A stretch of 64,000 bases of DNA from Halobacteriovorax sp. (GTDB lineage Bacteria; Bdellovibrionota; Bacteriovoracia; Bacteriovoracales; Bacteriovoracaceae), in assembly GCA_020048985.1 (NCBI GenBank), contig JAIFLR010000049.1, positions 1-64,000 on the forward strand, written 5' to 3'. Position numbers and translations under genes: made by a program. Shown here piece after piece: positions 1 to 9,329 of this stretch. The notes under the pieces were generated by a model, which saw nothing but the letters and a program-made list of their open reading frames with translations, was not told the origin of the DNA and searched no databases. Each line of letters opens with the position of its first letter. The first letter of the stretch is position 1.

Positions 1-596
1 TTCCAGCTCACAAGGACTTCATTATTAAACTCATAAATTTCGACATGTCCTTGCTGAGGCTCATGTTTTGGCAGCGTTAGCCAGGCATCGTTTTGATAGA
101 GTTTTTGAACTGTTTCCAAAATTACATCGCGTCCAATAATACAATTAGGTATAGGGGCAATGGAGTGGTCCTTTACGTTTAACATCCCCATACGTTTTTT
201 GTTTTGGTCGTAATGAAGCTGAATTCGGTTACGGTAGTGGGTTCTTCTGGTTGCAGGAGTCACTCGTATTTCAGGATGAGAAACCTTTTGAAAAAGCTTT
301 TCTAAATTTTGCTTTTTGAAGACAAGTTCCTGCTCGTAAGGTGTGTGCAAATAATGGCATGAAGGGCAATTTTCAAAGTGAGGACAAAGGGGCTTTATTC
401 TTAGAGGCGAAGGCTGAGTCAGATGATGGAGGTTGGCAAAACAAACGCCTTTCTTTTCAGATACAACGCGCGCCTCCCCGGTATCGCCGGGCAAGGTTTT
501 AGGTATAAAAGTAATTTTATCAGTTTCTTTACTTACTCCTTGCCCAAGGCTATCCATACTGAGGATTTTAAATGGCAGCATTCGTTGTTGTCGCAT
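1..596 (-). CDS. 23S rRNA (uracil-5-)-methyltransferase, RumA/TrmA family, C-terminal part missing at window edge
   Basis: The gene reads leftwards from an ATG at 596-594, with an AGGG ribosome site just upstream, and runs off the window after about 198 codons. Residues about 10-60 look like a TRAM RNA-binding domain. They are followed by a cysteine cluster, CPHFENCPSC, typical of the iron-sulfur site of RlmD/RlmC-type enzymes, and by the RNRIQLHYD-like start of the central domain. The family methylates C5 of uridine in 23S rRNA or tRNA using S-adenosylmethionine. The catalytic SAM-binding half lies outside the window, so the exact target (RlmC, RlmD or TrmA) cannot be fixed. It is divergent from ktrB with 45 nt between the two starts. 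Confidence 0.85.
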   Translation of the reverse strand, partial: MRQQRMLPFKILSMDSLGQGVSKETDKITFIPKTLPGDTGEARVVSEKKGVCFANLHHLTQPSPLRIKPLCPHFENCPSCHYLHTPYEQELVFKKQNLEKLFQKVSHPEIRVTPATRRTHYRNRIQLHYDQNKKRMGMLNVKDHSIAPIPNCIIGRDVILETVQKLYQNDAWLTLPKHEPQQGHVEIYEFNNEVLVSW

Positions 597-641
597 GAAC
601 TATCCCTAGGAATATTTTAAAAAGACAGTAAGATTTAAGCT

Positions 642-2369
642 ATGAATTACTTAATGGGAAGATTGCCATTCTTGCTGGAGATTGTCATCAATGGCTTTTT
701 CGTACTCCTATACACTTTTAAAAAATCTAAACAGGTACCCGAACTTCTTAGTAAGTTGCCGCTCGAGCTGATTTTTCAGTACGCAATTTGGGTTGTTCCA
801 GTTGTGTTATTCACTTCTCTCATCGCCAATTTTCTTAAAAGTGAAGGTTTTGAGGATTTCATTCGAAGGTTTATTTTCTCCCTTATCATTTTTGTGCCAG
901 TCCTCATAACCTGGGGTGATATTGAATTCGTCTACTGGTTATCTGCTGTTCATTTGTTTTCTACAATTATTTCTTTGTATGAAAAACCGGAGGTCAAAAC
1001 TCCGGACCATGTTTCTGGAACCAGCAGTTTTCTTTTTAGGCTTAAGCTTCAGCCAACTCAGGTTGTTCTCCTGTCATTTGCGGGCTGGATCTTACTAGGT
1101 GCATTGGTTCTGATGCTGCCTGTATCGGCCAACCCCGGACGAGCTGTTTCATTTATTGATGCACTCTTTATGTCCACCTCAGCAACTTGCGTAACCGGAT
1201 TGGCCTCAATTTCGCTGGTTGATGACCTAAGTGTCTTTGGTCAAATGGTTTTGCTGGTTTTGTTACAGGTTGGTGGACTAGGAATCATGACTCTTTCAAG
1301 TTCTCTCGCCGTTATCATGGGAAAAAACCTTCAGATGCGAGAGCAGGTGATCATGCATGACGTGCTTGATACTTCTAGTTCAGAGGAACTCTTGGATCTG
1401 GTTGTGAATGTTATCAGGTATACTTTCGCGATAGAATTCGTGGGGGCGATCCTGCTCACCATCGGATTTTACCAGGAAGGCTTTGAAATCGGCCAATCTT
1501 TGTATTACGGGTTCTACCATTCTATCTCGGCTTTTTGTAATGCTGGATTTGCCCTGTGGAATAATAACCTTGAGGACTTTAAGTTTACGCCTCTCATTCA
1601 CTTCACGATCGCCTTTCTTATTATCCTAGGGGGGATTGGATTTTCAGTGATGAAAGACGTAACTGATATGTTCAAAAAGAAACGGAAACTACGCTCACTT
1701 TCACTCCATACAAAAATTGTTCTAGTCACCAATACGCTACTCCTTTTTGGCGGGACATTTTATTTGTTCTTCGGAGAATTTCTACACGCTTTTCAAGACT
1801 ACACGATGTGGGGAAAATTCCAGGTTGCGTTCTTTCAGTCCGTCACTACTCGAACGGCAGGATTTAATACAATCAACTTAGTGGCACTCCAACCCCACTG
1901 TATTTATCTGATGATTCTTTTCATGTTTATTGGTGCCTCACCAGGCTCTACCGGTGGTGGTGTTAAGACTTCTACTTTTGCGATCTTATTATACTCAGTT
2001 AAAGCGACTCTACAGGGACGACAAGAAGTTGAAATGTTCGAGAGAACGATTCCCGCTCAGACAGTCGTAAAATCAATTGCGATCTTTATTATCTGCCTGA
2101 TTGTTGTCAGTGTCGGCGTACTTGTTTTGGTTCGAGTTGAGCCGGATAAAAGTTTTCTTTCTCTAATTTTTGAAGTTGTGAGCGGATTTGGCACGGTTGG
2201 CTTGAGTTTAGGGATTACACCTTTCTTAAGTAGCATGGGGAAAATGTGTATCATTGCCATGATGTATTTGGGCCGCGTGGGTCCTTTAACTTTGATTCTT
2301 GCAGTAGGAAGCCGAGTTGTTTTACCAAGTAACGTTGAATACCCGGAAGGGAAAGTATTAATAGGATAA
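642..2369 (+). CDS. ktrB: Potassium uptake channel subunit KtrB/TrkH family
   Basis: This 575-residue integral membrane protein forms the K+ translocating pore of a Ktr-type uptake system. The first 120 residues carry extra hydrophobic helices. The four-fold pore repeat starts near residue 138. The selectivity-filter glycines are visible in TCVTGLA (about residue 185), CNAGFA, RTAGFN and SGFGTVG, and the gating-loop GSTGGG is also visible. It is followed 4 nt later by the ktrA gene, so pore and regulatory subunit are co-transcribed. There is no good Shine-Dalgarno sequence. TAAGAT lies 7 nt before ATG and may be a -10 box of a leaderless transcript. KtrB versus TrkH is decided here by the single-RCK KtrA-like partner. 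Confidence 0.93.
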   Translation: MNYLMGRLPFLLEIVINGFFVLLYTFKKSKQVPELLSKLPLELIFQYAIWVVPVVLFTSLIANFLKSEGFEDFIRRFIFSLIIFVPVLITWGDIEFVYWLSAVHLFSTIISLYEKPEVKTPDHVSGTSSFLFRLKLQPTQVVLLSFAGWILLGALVLMLPVSANPGRAVSFIDALFMSTSATCVTGLASISLVDDLSVFGQMVLLVLLQVGGLGIMTLSSSLAVIMGKNLQMREQVIMHDVLDTSSSEELLDLVVNVIRYTFAIEFVGAILLTIGFYQEGFEIGQSLYYGFYHSISAFCNAGFALWNNNLEDFKFTPLIHFTIAFLIILGGIGFSVMKDVTDMFKKKRKLRSLSLHTKIVLVTNTLLLFGGTFYLFFGEFLHAFQDYTMWGKFQVAFFQSVTTRTAGFNTINLVALQPHCIYLMILFMFIGASPGSTGGGVKTSTFAILLYSVKATLQGRQEVEMFERTIPAQTVVKSIAIFIICLIVVSVGVLVLVRVEPDKSFLSLIFEVVSGFGTVGLSLGITPFLSSMGKMCIIAMMYLGRVGPLTLILAVGSRVVLPSNVEYPEGKVLIG

Positions 2370-2373
2370 TTTT

Positions 2374-3069
2374 ATGATCATTGCTGTAATTGGTTTAGGT
2401 ACGTTTGGAGCGAAGACTGCCGTCAGGCTTTTTGAGAAGGGAGCTGAAGTCATCGCCATCGATTCAAGGCCTGAGCTGGTGGACCGGATTAAAGATAAGG
2501 TTTCTCACGCCATTTGCTTTGATGTTACCCAAGAGAAATCTCTTCGTGCGGTCAATATCTCCGACGTCGATACCGCCGTGGTCGCCATTGGTGACAACAT
2601 CGAGATGAGTATCATGGCGGTAGCGATGCTGCGAAAGCTCGGGGTGGGGCGAGTAATAGCTCGTGCAACAACTCAATTACATGAACACGTGCTTCGTGAA
2701 ATTGGGGCCTCCGAAATTATTAAAGTTGAAGAAGAAATGGGAGAAATCGTTGCCAGTAAAATTGCTGCTCCCCACGTTTTGCAACGTTATAACTTTGCTG
2801 CAGGATATTCCATTGTTGAAATCAGGTTGGGGAAATCCTTCGAAGGTAGAACACTTGTTGAGTCTCAGATTCGTCAGAATTATTCATTAAACATTGTTGC
2901 TCTTCAAAAGCGCGTTCCCTACATCAATGAAGAAGGTAAAGCCGCTTACCGAGTAGTTATTAACGATTCTCCTTTACCTATGGATGTTATCGAAGCCGAT
3001 GACATCGTTGTTTTGGTTGGTAGTGAGAAAAACCTGGATCGTTTGTTCCAGGACCTAGAAGAAGTGTAA
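2374..3069 (+). CDS. ktrA: Ktr potassium uptake regulatory subunit KtrA (RCK protein)
   Basis: This 231-residue cytoplasmic protein has the RCK architecture. An N-terminal Rossmann fold carries the nucleotide-binding motif GLGTFG at residues 7-12 and an acidic residue ending the second strand (IAIDS). A C-terminal RCK_C domain follows (about residues 140-225). The family forms an octameric ring under KtrB and gates it in response to ATP/ADP, NAD(H) or c-di-AMP. The start ATG follows GGATAATTTT. It lies directly downstream of ktrB. The length matches single-RCK KtrA rather than the double-length TrkA. Confidence 0.93.
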   Translation: MIIAVIGLGTFGAKTAVRLFEKGAEVIAIDSRPELVDRIKDKVSHAICFDVTQEKSLRAVNISDVDTAVVAIGDNIEMSIMAVAMLRKLGVGRVIARATTQLHEHVLREIGASEIIKVEEEMGEIVASKIAAPHVLQRYNFAAGYSIVEIRLGKSFEGRTLVESQIRQNYSLNIVALQKRVPYINEEGKAAYRVVINDSPLPMDVIEADDIVVLVGSEKNLDRLFQDLEEV

Positions 3070-3081
3070 ACGGAGAAAGTC

Positions 3082-4251
3082 ATGCAATTATCTTTAAAAC
3101 GCAGAGTCGCCTTCAGTTTCATTATAGCCAACGTTGTGGTGCTGGTGATGGGATTTATGGTTTTTTTCTTTTTGGATTCCCTGAATAATCAGATTTCCAG
3201 CATTACCGTTAACTCGAATAAGATTTCTCTTTTAACGGATGAAGTTCGAATTTCAGCGGTTTCAATTTTGAAAATGCAAAAGAAAATCCTCACAACCAAG
3301 CCGACGTCAGAGGACTTAAAACGACTTGAGAATCTTTGTGAAGGTTTTCAATCCCAACTTCAGAGACTTGATAGCTTTTATTCCGAAGTTGAGGCCAAGA
3401 AAATTATTTCTCGTTTACAGGGATATGTTGATTCACTCAAAACGATTGTCGGAAAATCGTCACTTTTTTACCGGGATGGGGAAGGTTTATCTACGATTAA
3501 CGAATTAACAGATAAAATCCTTGAAGCATTTTCAGAGTTTCAAGATATTCAGTATTTTCAAAATGAACAACGCGACAAACAGGTTAAATCAATCATTGGT
3601 GAAACACGCAGGAATATGTTGATAACTCTGATTATTACATTCCTTGGGACGATTCTGCTTTCCCTGGTTGTTCCTGGCAAAATTGCCATGCCTTTTAAAA
3701 AAATCAACGATGCTGTCAGAGAACTACAAGACTGCAACTTCGATGTATCCATTTATTATGATTTAGATGATGAAATCGGAGAGTTGGCCCGCGAACTGAA
3801 TAAAATGATTGTGAATATGAAGAAATTTGAACAGCTTCGTACGGACAGAATTTCGGTTGAGCATCGCAAGTTTGATACCCTCGCCAACATGGTGAAAAAG
3901 AACATCATGATTGCTAATGCCAAGGGTGAACTTATCTACATGAACAACCCCATGTATGCCTTATTAGAGATGCAGTCTGATGATATTATAAATAAAATCA
4001 TCACAGATACCCTGATGCCTGACTCCATTGTGGAAACCTTCGAAGTGGCAATTAAGCGGCGCTCTAAAATTGAAAATGCCGAGATTACCATTCCTAAGCG
4101 TAAGAAAGTGCTGAACACGGAAACTGGCGAGTACATGTTCGAGGAAACTTCAGAGGTTTACCATGGTTACGCCACTGTTATTCCTATCCGCGCTAAAGAG
4201 TCAAATTTGGACTATTACATGATGATTATCTCTAAAGAGGTCTTTGTTTAG
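3082..4251 (+). CDS. Membrane receptor with HAMP and PAS domains but no output domain
   Basis: The 389-residue protein has an N-terminal membrane helix (residues 8-31), a helical extracytoplasmic region of about 150 residues (four-helix-bundle-like), a second membrane helix (about 178-200) and a HAMP-like linker ending DEIGELARELNKM. A PAS-like domain (about 265-389) with an NAKGELIYMNNPMYALL core completes it. No histidine kinase, methyl-accepting, GGDEF or phosphatase domain follows, so the protein ends with the sensory PAS fold. A GGAGAAAG site precedes the ATG. It sits 12 nt after ktrA and may report on K+ or osmotic state, or feed an unlinked kinase; this is inference. Confidence 0.75.
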   Translation: MQLSLKRRVAFSFIIANVVVLVMGFMVFFFLDSLNNQISSITVNSNKISLLTDEVRISAVSILKMQKKILTTKPTSEDLKRLENLCEGFQSQLQRLDSFYSEVEAKKIISRLQGYVDSLKTIVGKSSLFYRDGEGLSTINELTDKILEAFSEFQDIQYFQNEQRDKQVKSIIGETRRNMLITLIITFLGTILLSLVVPGKIAMPFKKINDAVRELQDCNFDVSIYYDLDDEIGELARELNKMIVNMKKFEQLRTDRISVEHRKFDTLANMVKKNIMIANAKGELIYMNNPMYALLEMQSDDIINKIITDTLMPDSIVETFEVAIKRRSKIENAEITIPKRKKVLNTETGEYMFEETSEVYHGYATVIPIRAKESNLDYYMMIISKEVFV

Positions 4252-4268
4252 CCCACTGATTAGTGTAT

Positions 4269-4298
4269 GCTTGACCCCTCACACAAAAAGGGTCAAGC
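4269..4298 (+). promoter_or_regulatory. Perfect 9-bp hairpin just before the lepA start
   Basis: GCTTGACCC and GGGTCAAGC flank a 12-nt loop. The structure lies 17 nt after the receptor stop codon and 7 nt before the preferred lepA ATG at 4306, where a Shine-Dalgarno sequence would normally be. No T-run follows, so it is not a standard terminator. It may control lepA translation or be a protein-binding palindrome. Confidence 0.5.
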
Positions 4299-4305
4299 AG
4301 CAGCT

Positions 4306-6108
4306 ATGGATACAAGTCTCATCCGAAATTTTTCAATTATCGCCCACATTGATCACGGTAAATCGACCTTAGCGGATCGAATTATAGAGATGTGTAAAGC
4401 CGTTACCGATCGTGAAAAGTCTGATCGAATGTTGGATAACATGGATCTTGAAAAAGAGCGTGGGATCACCATTAAGGCCCAAACAGTTCGCCTGGCCTAT
4501 AAAGCGAAAGATGGAATCACCTATTATTTCAATTTAATCGATACTCCGGGACACGTAGATTTTACCTACGAGGTTTCCCGTTCTCTTGCTTCTTGTGAAG
4601 GGGCTCTTTTAATTGTTGATGCTTCTCAAGGAATCGAAGCACAGACTTTGGCCAACGTATATATGGCCTTGGAAAACAATCTTGAGATTCTGCCAGTGAT
4701 CAACAAAATTGATCTTCCGCACGCAGATCCAGAAAAAGTTAAAAAAGATATTGAAGATGTTATTGGCATTGATGCCTCAGAGGCTCCGCTGGTTTCAGGG
4801 AAATCTGGTCTCGGTGTAGATATTTTGCTCGAAGAAATCGTAAAAAAAATTCCACCACCAAAAGGTCAGGTGGATTCACCACTTCAAGCCCTCATTTTTG
4901 ATTCGTGGTTTGATCCGTACAGAGGTGTTGTGGTTCTGGCGCGTATTATGGAAGGCACGCTTAAAGTGAAGGATAAAATTCACTTTAAGTTTAGAGGATC
5001 TGATTACGAAGTTTTAAAGCTTGCCGTCAACCAGCCCTTTTATCTGGAAGTTCCACAATTGGCCGCTGGAGAAGTGGGCATGATTGTTTGTGGAATTAAA
5101 ACGGTTCGTGACGTTAAAGTCGGGGACACAATTGTTCACACAGATAAAAAAGACACCACTCCTACGCTTGCTGGTTATAAAGAAATTAAGCCTATGGTTT
5201 TCTGCGGGATTTTTCCGGTGGATTCCGAAGAATATGAAGTTTTAAAAGAGGCTCTAGAAAAATTGGCCCTTAACGATTCATCTTTTACTTATGAGCCAGA
5301 AGTTTCTCAAGCTCTTGGTTTTGGATTTCGTTGTGGATTTTTAGGTCTTCTTCATATGGATATTATTCAAACTCGTCTCGAAAGAGAGTTTGATCTTGCT
5401 CTGATCTCAACGGCTCCCTCGTGTAATTATGAAATTCATACCACGACTGGTGACGTCTACATGATCGATAACCCGGCAAAATTACCTGACCCTACTCAGA
5501 TTGAAATGATCAAAGAGCCAACAGTTAAGCTTTCTATTCATTTACCAAATGATTACGTCGGTAAAATCATTAAACTATGTGAAGACCGCCGTGGGCGCGA
5601 TCAGAATATTAATTATATTACTGAAGACCGCGTTCAACTTACTTATGTTCTTCCGCTTTCTGAGATGATGTTTGATTTTTACGACCAATTGAAATCTCTA
5701 TCTAAAGGTTATGCCTCAATGGATTACGAGCTTCATGAGTACATGGAATCTGACATGGTTAAGCTTGATGTATTGATTAACGGAGATAAGGTTGATGCCC
5801 TGTCTATGATCACCCATCGTAGCAACGCTCAACAACGAGGCAAAGATCTAACGTTCAGACTGATGAAGGTGATTGACCGCCAACAATTTGATATCGCCAT
5901 CCAGGCCGCCATCGGGTCTAAGATCATTGCCCGTGAATCGATTAAGGCCCTTCGTAAAAACGTACTTGCGAAGTGTTATGGAGGTGACGTTTCCCGTAAA
6001 CGTAAGCTCTTAGAAAAGCAAAAAGAAGGGAAAAAGCGGATGAAAATGGTCGGGAATGTTGAAATTCCTCAAGAAGCCTTCTTGGCAGTTCTTAAAACTG
6101 AAGAGTAG
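4306..6108 (+). CDS. lepA: Elongation factor 4 (LepA GTPase)
   Basis: This is an about 600-residue translational GTPase that acts on the ribosome, where EF4 is thought to back-translocate or remodel stalled or initiating complexes. Visible motifs are the P-loop AHIDHGKS near residue 15, the switch region [19 protein letters not shown], and the LepA-specific C-terminal domain ending in [17 protein letters not shown] prefer ATG 4306 ([12 protein letters not shown], the usual LepA beginning). The in-frame ATG at 4267 would put a perfect hairpin inside the coding region. Neither start has a clear Shine-Dalgarno sequence. Confidence 0.96.
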   Translation: MDTSLIRNFSIIAHIDHGKSTLADRIIEMCKAVTDREKSDRMLDNMDLEKERGITIKAQTVRLAYKAKDGITYYFNLIDTPGHVDFTYEVSRSLASCEGALLIVDASQGIEAQTLANVYMALENNLEILPVINKIDLPHADPEKVKKDIEDVIGIDASEAPLVSGKSGLGVDILLEEIVKKIPPPKGQVDSPLQALIFDSWFDPYRGVVVLARIMEGTLKVKDKIHFKFRGSDYEVLKLAVNQPFYLEVPQLAAGEVGMIVCGIKTVRDVKVGDTIVHTDKKDTTPTLAGYKEIKPMVFCGIFPVDSEEYEVLKEALEKLALNDSSFTYEPEVSQALGFGFRCGFLGLLHMDIIQTRLEREFDLALISTAPSCNYEIHTTTGDVYMIDNPAKLPDPTQIEMIKEPTVKLSIHLPNDYVGKIIKLCEDRRGRDQNINYITEDRVQLTYVLPLSEMMFDFYDQLKSLSKGYASMDYELHEYMESDMVKLDVLINGDKVDALSMITHRSNAQQRGKDLTFRLMKVIDRQQFDIAIQAAIGSKIIARESIKALRKNVLAKCYGGDVSRKRKLLEKQKEGKKRMKMVGNVEIPQEAFLAVLKTEE

Positions 6109-6111
6109 AAT
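6082..6111 (+). promoter_or_regulatory. Candidate sigma-70 promoter for leaderless 6117 gene
   Basis: TTGGCA (6082-6087), an 18-nt spacer and TAGAAT (6106-6111) lie inside the lepA 3' end. The next ATG is only 5 nt after the -10 box, so a transcript would begin at or within a few bases of the start codon. Confidence 0.45.
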
Positions 6112-6116
6112 ACCCT

Positions 6117-6737
6117 ATGCTCGAAATCGTTCATGAACACCTAGATAAAGTTTTAAGCCTCTATACGGAGGGCTCTCATTTCGATGACTTAAAATCAGCG
6201 AAGGAGAACTATTTCTCCATCACTGGTAAACTCGACGAAGATAAAGAAGAGTTTGAGTCTCGCATGAATTGTTTTAATGACTGGTACATCTTCCAGCATC
6301 GTAATAAGGATGGATCAAAAGTTATTGAAGATTACATTCGTAGCAGTCAGTTGGATGTTGAATTATCTCAAGCTCTTTTGAATGTGAATCACTCACTTTT
6401 TGAGTTTTCTAAAATCAATTTCAGAAAACAAATTGTTCTTCACGATATTCTTCATGATGAAAAAATTGTTCTTGTGAAAAATCATCCAACTATTTCATTG
6501 ATGGAAGGGGATGTGTTTACAGGAAGAGTTATTAAGTTCAAGGGCGCTCACTATCTTCTTCGTGGGGTTTGTATTCTGCCTCAAGGCGTAAAATCCATTC
6601 TGAAAAAACAGTCCAAGAAAGTCCGAAAGCTCAATAGCTTTGAAGAAGAGTTAAAATTTCTCCTTCAACTTGAAAGTCTTAAAACCAAAGCAACTCACTA
6701 CGGTCACATCGATCCAGCAAAAATCTTCATCTTTTAA
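6117..6737 (+). CDS. Conserved-looking hypothetical protein, soluble, 206 residues
   Basis: I do not recognise a family. The protein is charged, soluble and without a signal peptide. The N-terminal half is helical. The C-terminal part (about residues 110-165) reads like a small beta domain, with FTGRVIKFKGAHYLLRGVCILP, and is followed by a lysine-rich stretch (KKQSKKVRK). It starts 8 nt after lepA. No Shine-Dalgarno sequence is obvious. A promoter-like TTGGCA/TAGAAT pair ends 5 nt before ATG. The stop lies 3 nt from the stop of the convergent gene. Confidence 0.7.
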   Translation: MLEIVHEHLDKVLSLYTEGSHFDDLKSAKENYFSITGKLDEDKEEFESRMNCFNDWYIFQHRNKDGSKVIEDYIRSSQLDVELSQALLNVNHSLFEFSKINFRKQIVLHDILHDEKIVLVKNHPTISLMEGDVFTGRVIKFKGAHYLLRGVCILPQGVKSILKKQSKKVRKLNSFEEELKFLLQLESLKTKATHYGHIDPAKIFIF

Positions 6738-6740
6738 TTC

Positions 6741-7697
6741 TTATTTTCTTTTACTAAGCAGATAGGGAATGACACCCAGAACGTTCACTAAGAGTGTGAC
6801 GACAAAATAAATATTGAAGAGCGAAGCTCCGTTTTCAATTCCTGAGTACTCAAAAAGTTTTTGGAAGATGGCATGCCCGACTCCAAGTCCGGATGGAGCA
6901 ATAGGCAGGGCGAGTGTCATGAGACCCAGAGGAATAAATGCGAGGGCCTGAACAAAGTCCATGTGCCCACCCACAAACGGATAGACCAGTGACCAAAAAA
7001 TAACAACACCGATCAGTTGAATCAGGATAGATAATGCCACGGCCTTAAGCATTCGTGACCTAATCATCACAAGATCGTCCCAAAGAGAAATGACTCTCGT
7101 AAATAAACCTGAAAGAAATTTTGACTGCAGAAAAATCAGAACTGACCTGATGTGTTTATGCCAGTACATAAAAATTCCGACTGAAGCGATTATCATCATG
7201 ACTAAAAAATAATTGAATCGTAAGAGAGGCTCCATGGCGGGTGCATTGTTTAAAATGTGACCTGAAAAACACAGGGAATTGATTCCTACCAGAAGAATCA
7301 GACCTGAGAGGCCCATAACTCGGTCGATGAGTATCGAAGCAAAAAGGAATTGCTTCGAGAAGGCCTGATCAAATTTTTGCACGTAAAGTATCTTAACCAG
7401 ATCACCACTCACGCTGCCGGGAAGAACACTGCTGAAGAACTGTCCAATCCAGGAAATTTTAACCATTCCACTGATTGGGATTTCAGCCGTGCTGCGTGCG
7501 CCTAAAATACTTCTCCAACGAAATGAAATAAGCAAAAAGTTGAGTACACTGAGGAAAATCGCCAAAAAGACAGCCAGAGGGTGGTCTTTTAAACTCGCTA
7601 ACAGCTTGAAATCCAGTTTCCCGGATGACAATAACCACCCAACGAGGGCGGCGGCGATAGAGAATTTAAGAAGATTAATGAAAATTGTTTTCAGCAT
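6741..7697 (-). CDS. Flippase-like integral membrane protein (LPG synthase TM / UPF0104 family)
   Basis: This 318-residue polytopic membrane protein has about eight hydrophobic helices. It carries the hallmarks of the lysylphosphatidylglycerol-synthase transmembrane family: an FRWRSILGA motif after the second helix, GQFFSSVLPGSVSGDLVK in the middle and PSGLGVGHAIFQKLF near the end. Members without the C-terminal aminoacyl-transferase domain are thought to move lipids or glycolipids across the inner membrane. The substrate is not predictable here. The start at 7697 has no Shine-Dalgarno sequence. TTTACC-17-TAAGAT lies upstream on the same strand with only 9 nt between the -10 box and ATG. Confidence 0.85.
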   Translation of the reverse strand: MLKTIFINLLKFSIAAALVGWLLSSGKLDFKLLASLKDHPLAVFLAIFLSVLNFLLISFRWRSILGARSTAEIPISGMVKISWIGQFFSSVLPGSVSGDLVKILYVQKFDQAFSKQFLFASILIDRVMGLSGLILLVGINSLCFSGHILNNAPAMEPLLRFNYFLVMMIIASVGIFMYWHKHIRSVLIFLQSKFLSGLFTRVISLWDDLVMIRSRMLKAVALSILIQLIGVVIFWSLVYPFVGGHMDFVQALAFIPLGLMTLALPIAPSGLGVGHAIFQKLFEYSGIENGASLFNIYFVVTLLVNVLGVIPYLLSKRK

Positions 7698-7706
7698 GCT
7701 GTGCAG

Positions 7707-7735
7707 ATCTTATAACTTGTACCTAAATTGGTAAA
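7707..7735 (-). promoter_or_regulatory. Candidate promoter of the flippase-like gene
   Basis: On the minus strand TTTACC (7735-7730) and TAAGAT (7712-7707) are separated by 17 nt. The ATG follows 9 nt after the -10 box, and no ribosome site is visible between them. Confidence 0.4.
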
Positions 7736-7754
7736 TGCGAAAAGGATATGTGTC

Positions 7755-8555
7755 ATGAAGATCGGTGTTATTCAGCTGCAGTCAGTCCTTGATCCAGAGG
7801 TCAATCTTGGGACTATTAAAAAATTTCTCAGTGAAGCAAAAAAAGAAAATGCTGTCGCCGTATTTTTGCCGGAAGCTTTCTATTCTATGTCAGATGGCAC
7901 AAGGCCAACGCCCCATTTAGTAGATTTTAATAATGAGCATTACAAGGCGATCCAATCTCTCGCTATCGATTCTGGTCTCTACATACTGGGTGGTTCAGCT
8001 GCTACCAATTTAGATGGCAAGGTCATGAATCGTTCTTACAATTTTGACCCTAAGGGAAATGATATTGCGTTCTACGATAAGATGAATCTATTTGCTTGTG
8101 ATCTATCCAAGCACTCAAGCAATCAAATCATTGATGAGGGAAGAGTTTACACGCGGGGAAACAAGCCTCAGATGATCGACGTTGAAGGCTATAAGATCGG
8201 TCTTTCAATTTGTTTTGATCTTCGTTTCCCTGAATTGTTTAGGTCTTACTCGTCTCAGGGAGCTAACGTTCTCTCCATTTCTTCTGCATTCACTGTTCCA
8301 ACGGGAAAAGCGCACTGGCACACTCTCATCCGCGCCCGCGCCATCGAGAATCAATCCTATGTTGTGGCCAGTGCCCAATGGGGAAAACACAACGAGAAAC
8401 TAAGCACCTTCGGTCACTCCTTAGTAGTTGATCCATGGGGCGAGGTTCTTGCTGATGCTGGTGAGGGCGAAAAAATAGTTTTTGCTGAATTCAGTTTGGA
8501 TCGTCTTAGTTCTGTCAGAGAAAGATTAGACGTAATTAGAAACCCAAAAAACTAA
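7755..8555 (+). CDS. Carbon-nitrogen hydrolase, Nit1/deaminated-glutathione amidase-like
   Basis: This 266-residue cytoplasmic amidase of the nitrilase superfamily has a complete Glu-Lys-Cys triad: E40 in FLPEAF, K109 in YDKMNLF and C153 in SICFDLRFPE. The sequence around the cysteine and the later RARAIENQ and GHS(L)VVDPWG motifs place it with Nit1-like enzymes, which hydrolyse deaminated glutathione. That precise substrate is inference. I choose ATG 7755, which has AAAAGGAT 8 nt upstream, rather than 7728. It abuts the convergent NifU-domain gene with no intergenic base. Confidence 0.9.
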   Translation: MKIGVIQLQSVLDPEVNLGTIKKFLSEAKKENAVAVFLPEAFYSMSDGTRPTPHLVDFNNEHYKAIQSLAIDSGLYILGGSAATNLDGKVMNRSYNFDPKGNDIAFYDKMNLFACDLSKHSSNQIIDEGRVYTRGNKPQMIDVEGYKIGLSICFDLRFPELFRSYSSQGANVLSISSAFTVPTGKAHWHTLIRARAIENQSYVVASAQWGKHNEKLSTFGHSLVVDPWGEVLADAGEGEKIVFAEFSLDRLSSVRERLDVIRNPKN

Positions 8556-8810
8556 CTACATGTAGGGATTAGTTCCACTTTGGTGGTCCGTTACATCTAC
8601 GACATCAACGATGTCCGGGAAGTTTTTCTTTATTACTTGCTCCATACCGCCTTTTAATGTGGCCTTGGAACTAGAACATCCCTGGCATCCGCCAAAGAAT
8701 TTAATAAAAAGAATATTATTATCAATATCAACCACCTCGACGTTGCCTCCGTGTTGGGCAAGTGCTGGTCGAATTTGTTGATCAAAAAGTTTTTCAATTT
8801 GTGCAATCAT
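8556..8810 (-). CDS. NifU C-terminal-domain iron-sulfur protein
   Basis: This 84-residue stand-alone NifU_C domain carries C42-x-x-C45 in FGGCQGCSSS, the ligand pair that holds a transient 4Fe-4S cluster between two monomers. Such proteins (Nfu type) deliver clusters to apo-targets such as lipoyl synthase or aconitase. It has no N-terminal A-type domain, unlike NfuA. It lies 12 nt downstream of an exported-protein gene on the same strand, and both are probably co-transcribed. Confidence 0.92.
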   Translation of the reverse strand: MIAQIEKLFDQQIRPALAQHGGNVEVVDIDNNILFIKFFGGCQGCSSSKATLKGGMEQVIKKNFPDIVDVVDVTDHQSGTNPYM

Positions 8811-8822
8811 AGGATTCTTTTA

Positions 8823-9329
8823 TCACATTTTGGACAAATGTTGGCTTTTAAAATCTTGAAGGAGTACCTGCAAGTTTTTTGCTTGGTTACTTCCATAAGT
8901 GAATGGGGGAACCCAAGTCAGACTTTCAACCATCCCATTCTGAGTGATTTTATAAATCAGGCCTTCTTGTGGTTTTCCAGCAAAGAACCAACTGGCGTCG
9001 TCATTTTGATCGGCCAGTGACATCTGCACCAGAGTGAGTTGTTTCATTTCAGGATCTTCAATTCTTAACGGATTATGAAATTTAACCACGGCACTTGCGA
9101 CAACATCATCTCGAAGAGTAATGGTGAGTTGGGATGAATCCGGTAGTATATAAGTGATGGTGTTTCTCTGGCGAGAAACGGGAGAGCCGAAATGAGCTTC
9201 AACTTCACTTACGGTCATTTGCAAACGTAGAGCTTTTAACTCAACTTTCTGGGTCACTGTTTGGTTAGCGTTGATATAGGCAGCGGCGATGATCCCCATG
9301 ACGGCAGCGAAAACAAAAGCTAATTTCAT
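8823..9329 (-). CDS. Exported or membrane-anchored protein, BamE-like repeat suspected
   Basis: The 168-residue protein begins with a hydrophobic segment (residues 2-18) that can be an uncleaved anchor or signal peptide. A region around residues 35-75 (MTVSEVEAHFGSPVSRQ, then alternating hydrophobic strands) resembles the SmpA/OmlA/BamE-type fold, but similarity is weak by eye. The rest is not recognised. A GAGG site lies before ATG 9329. It is transcribed with the NifU-domain gene. Confidence 0.65.
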   Translation of the reverse strand: MKLAFVFAAVMGIIAAAYINANQTVTQKVELKALRLQMTVSEVEAHFGSPVSRQRNTITYILPDSSQLTITLRDDVVASAVVKFHNPLRIEDPEMKQLTLVQMSLADQNDDASWFFAGKPQEGLIYKITQNGMVESLTWVPPFTYGSNQAKNLQVLLQDFKSQHLSKM

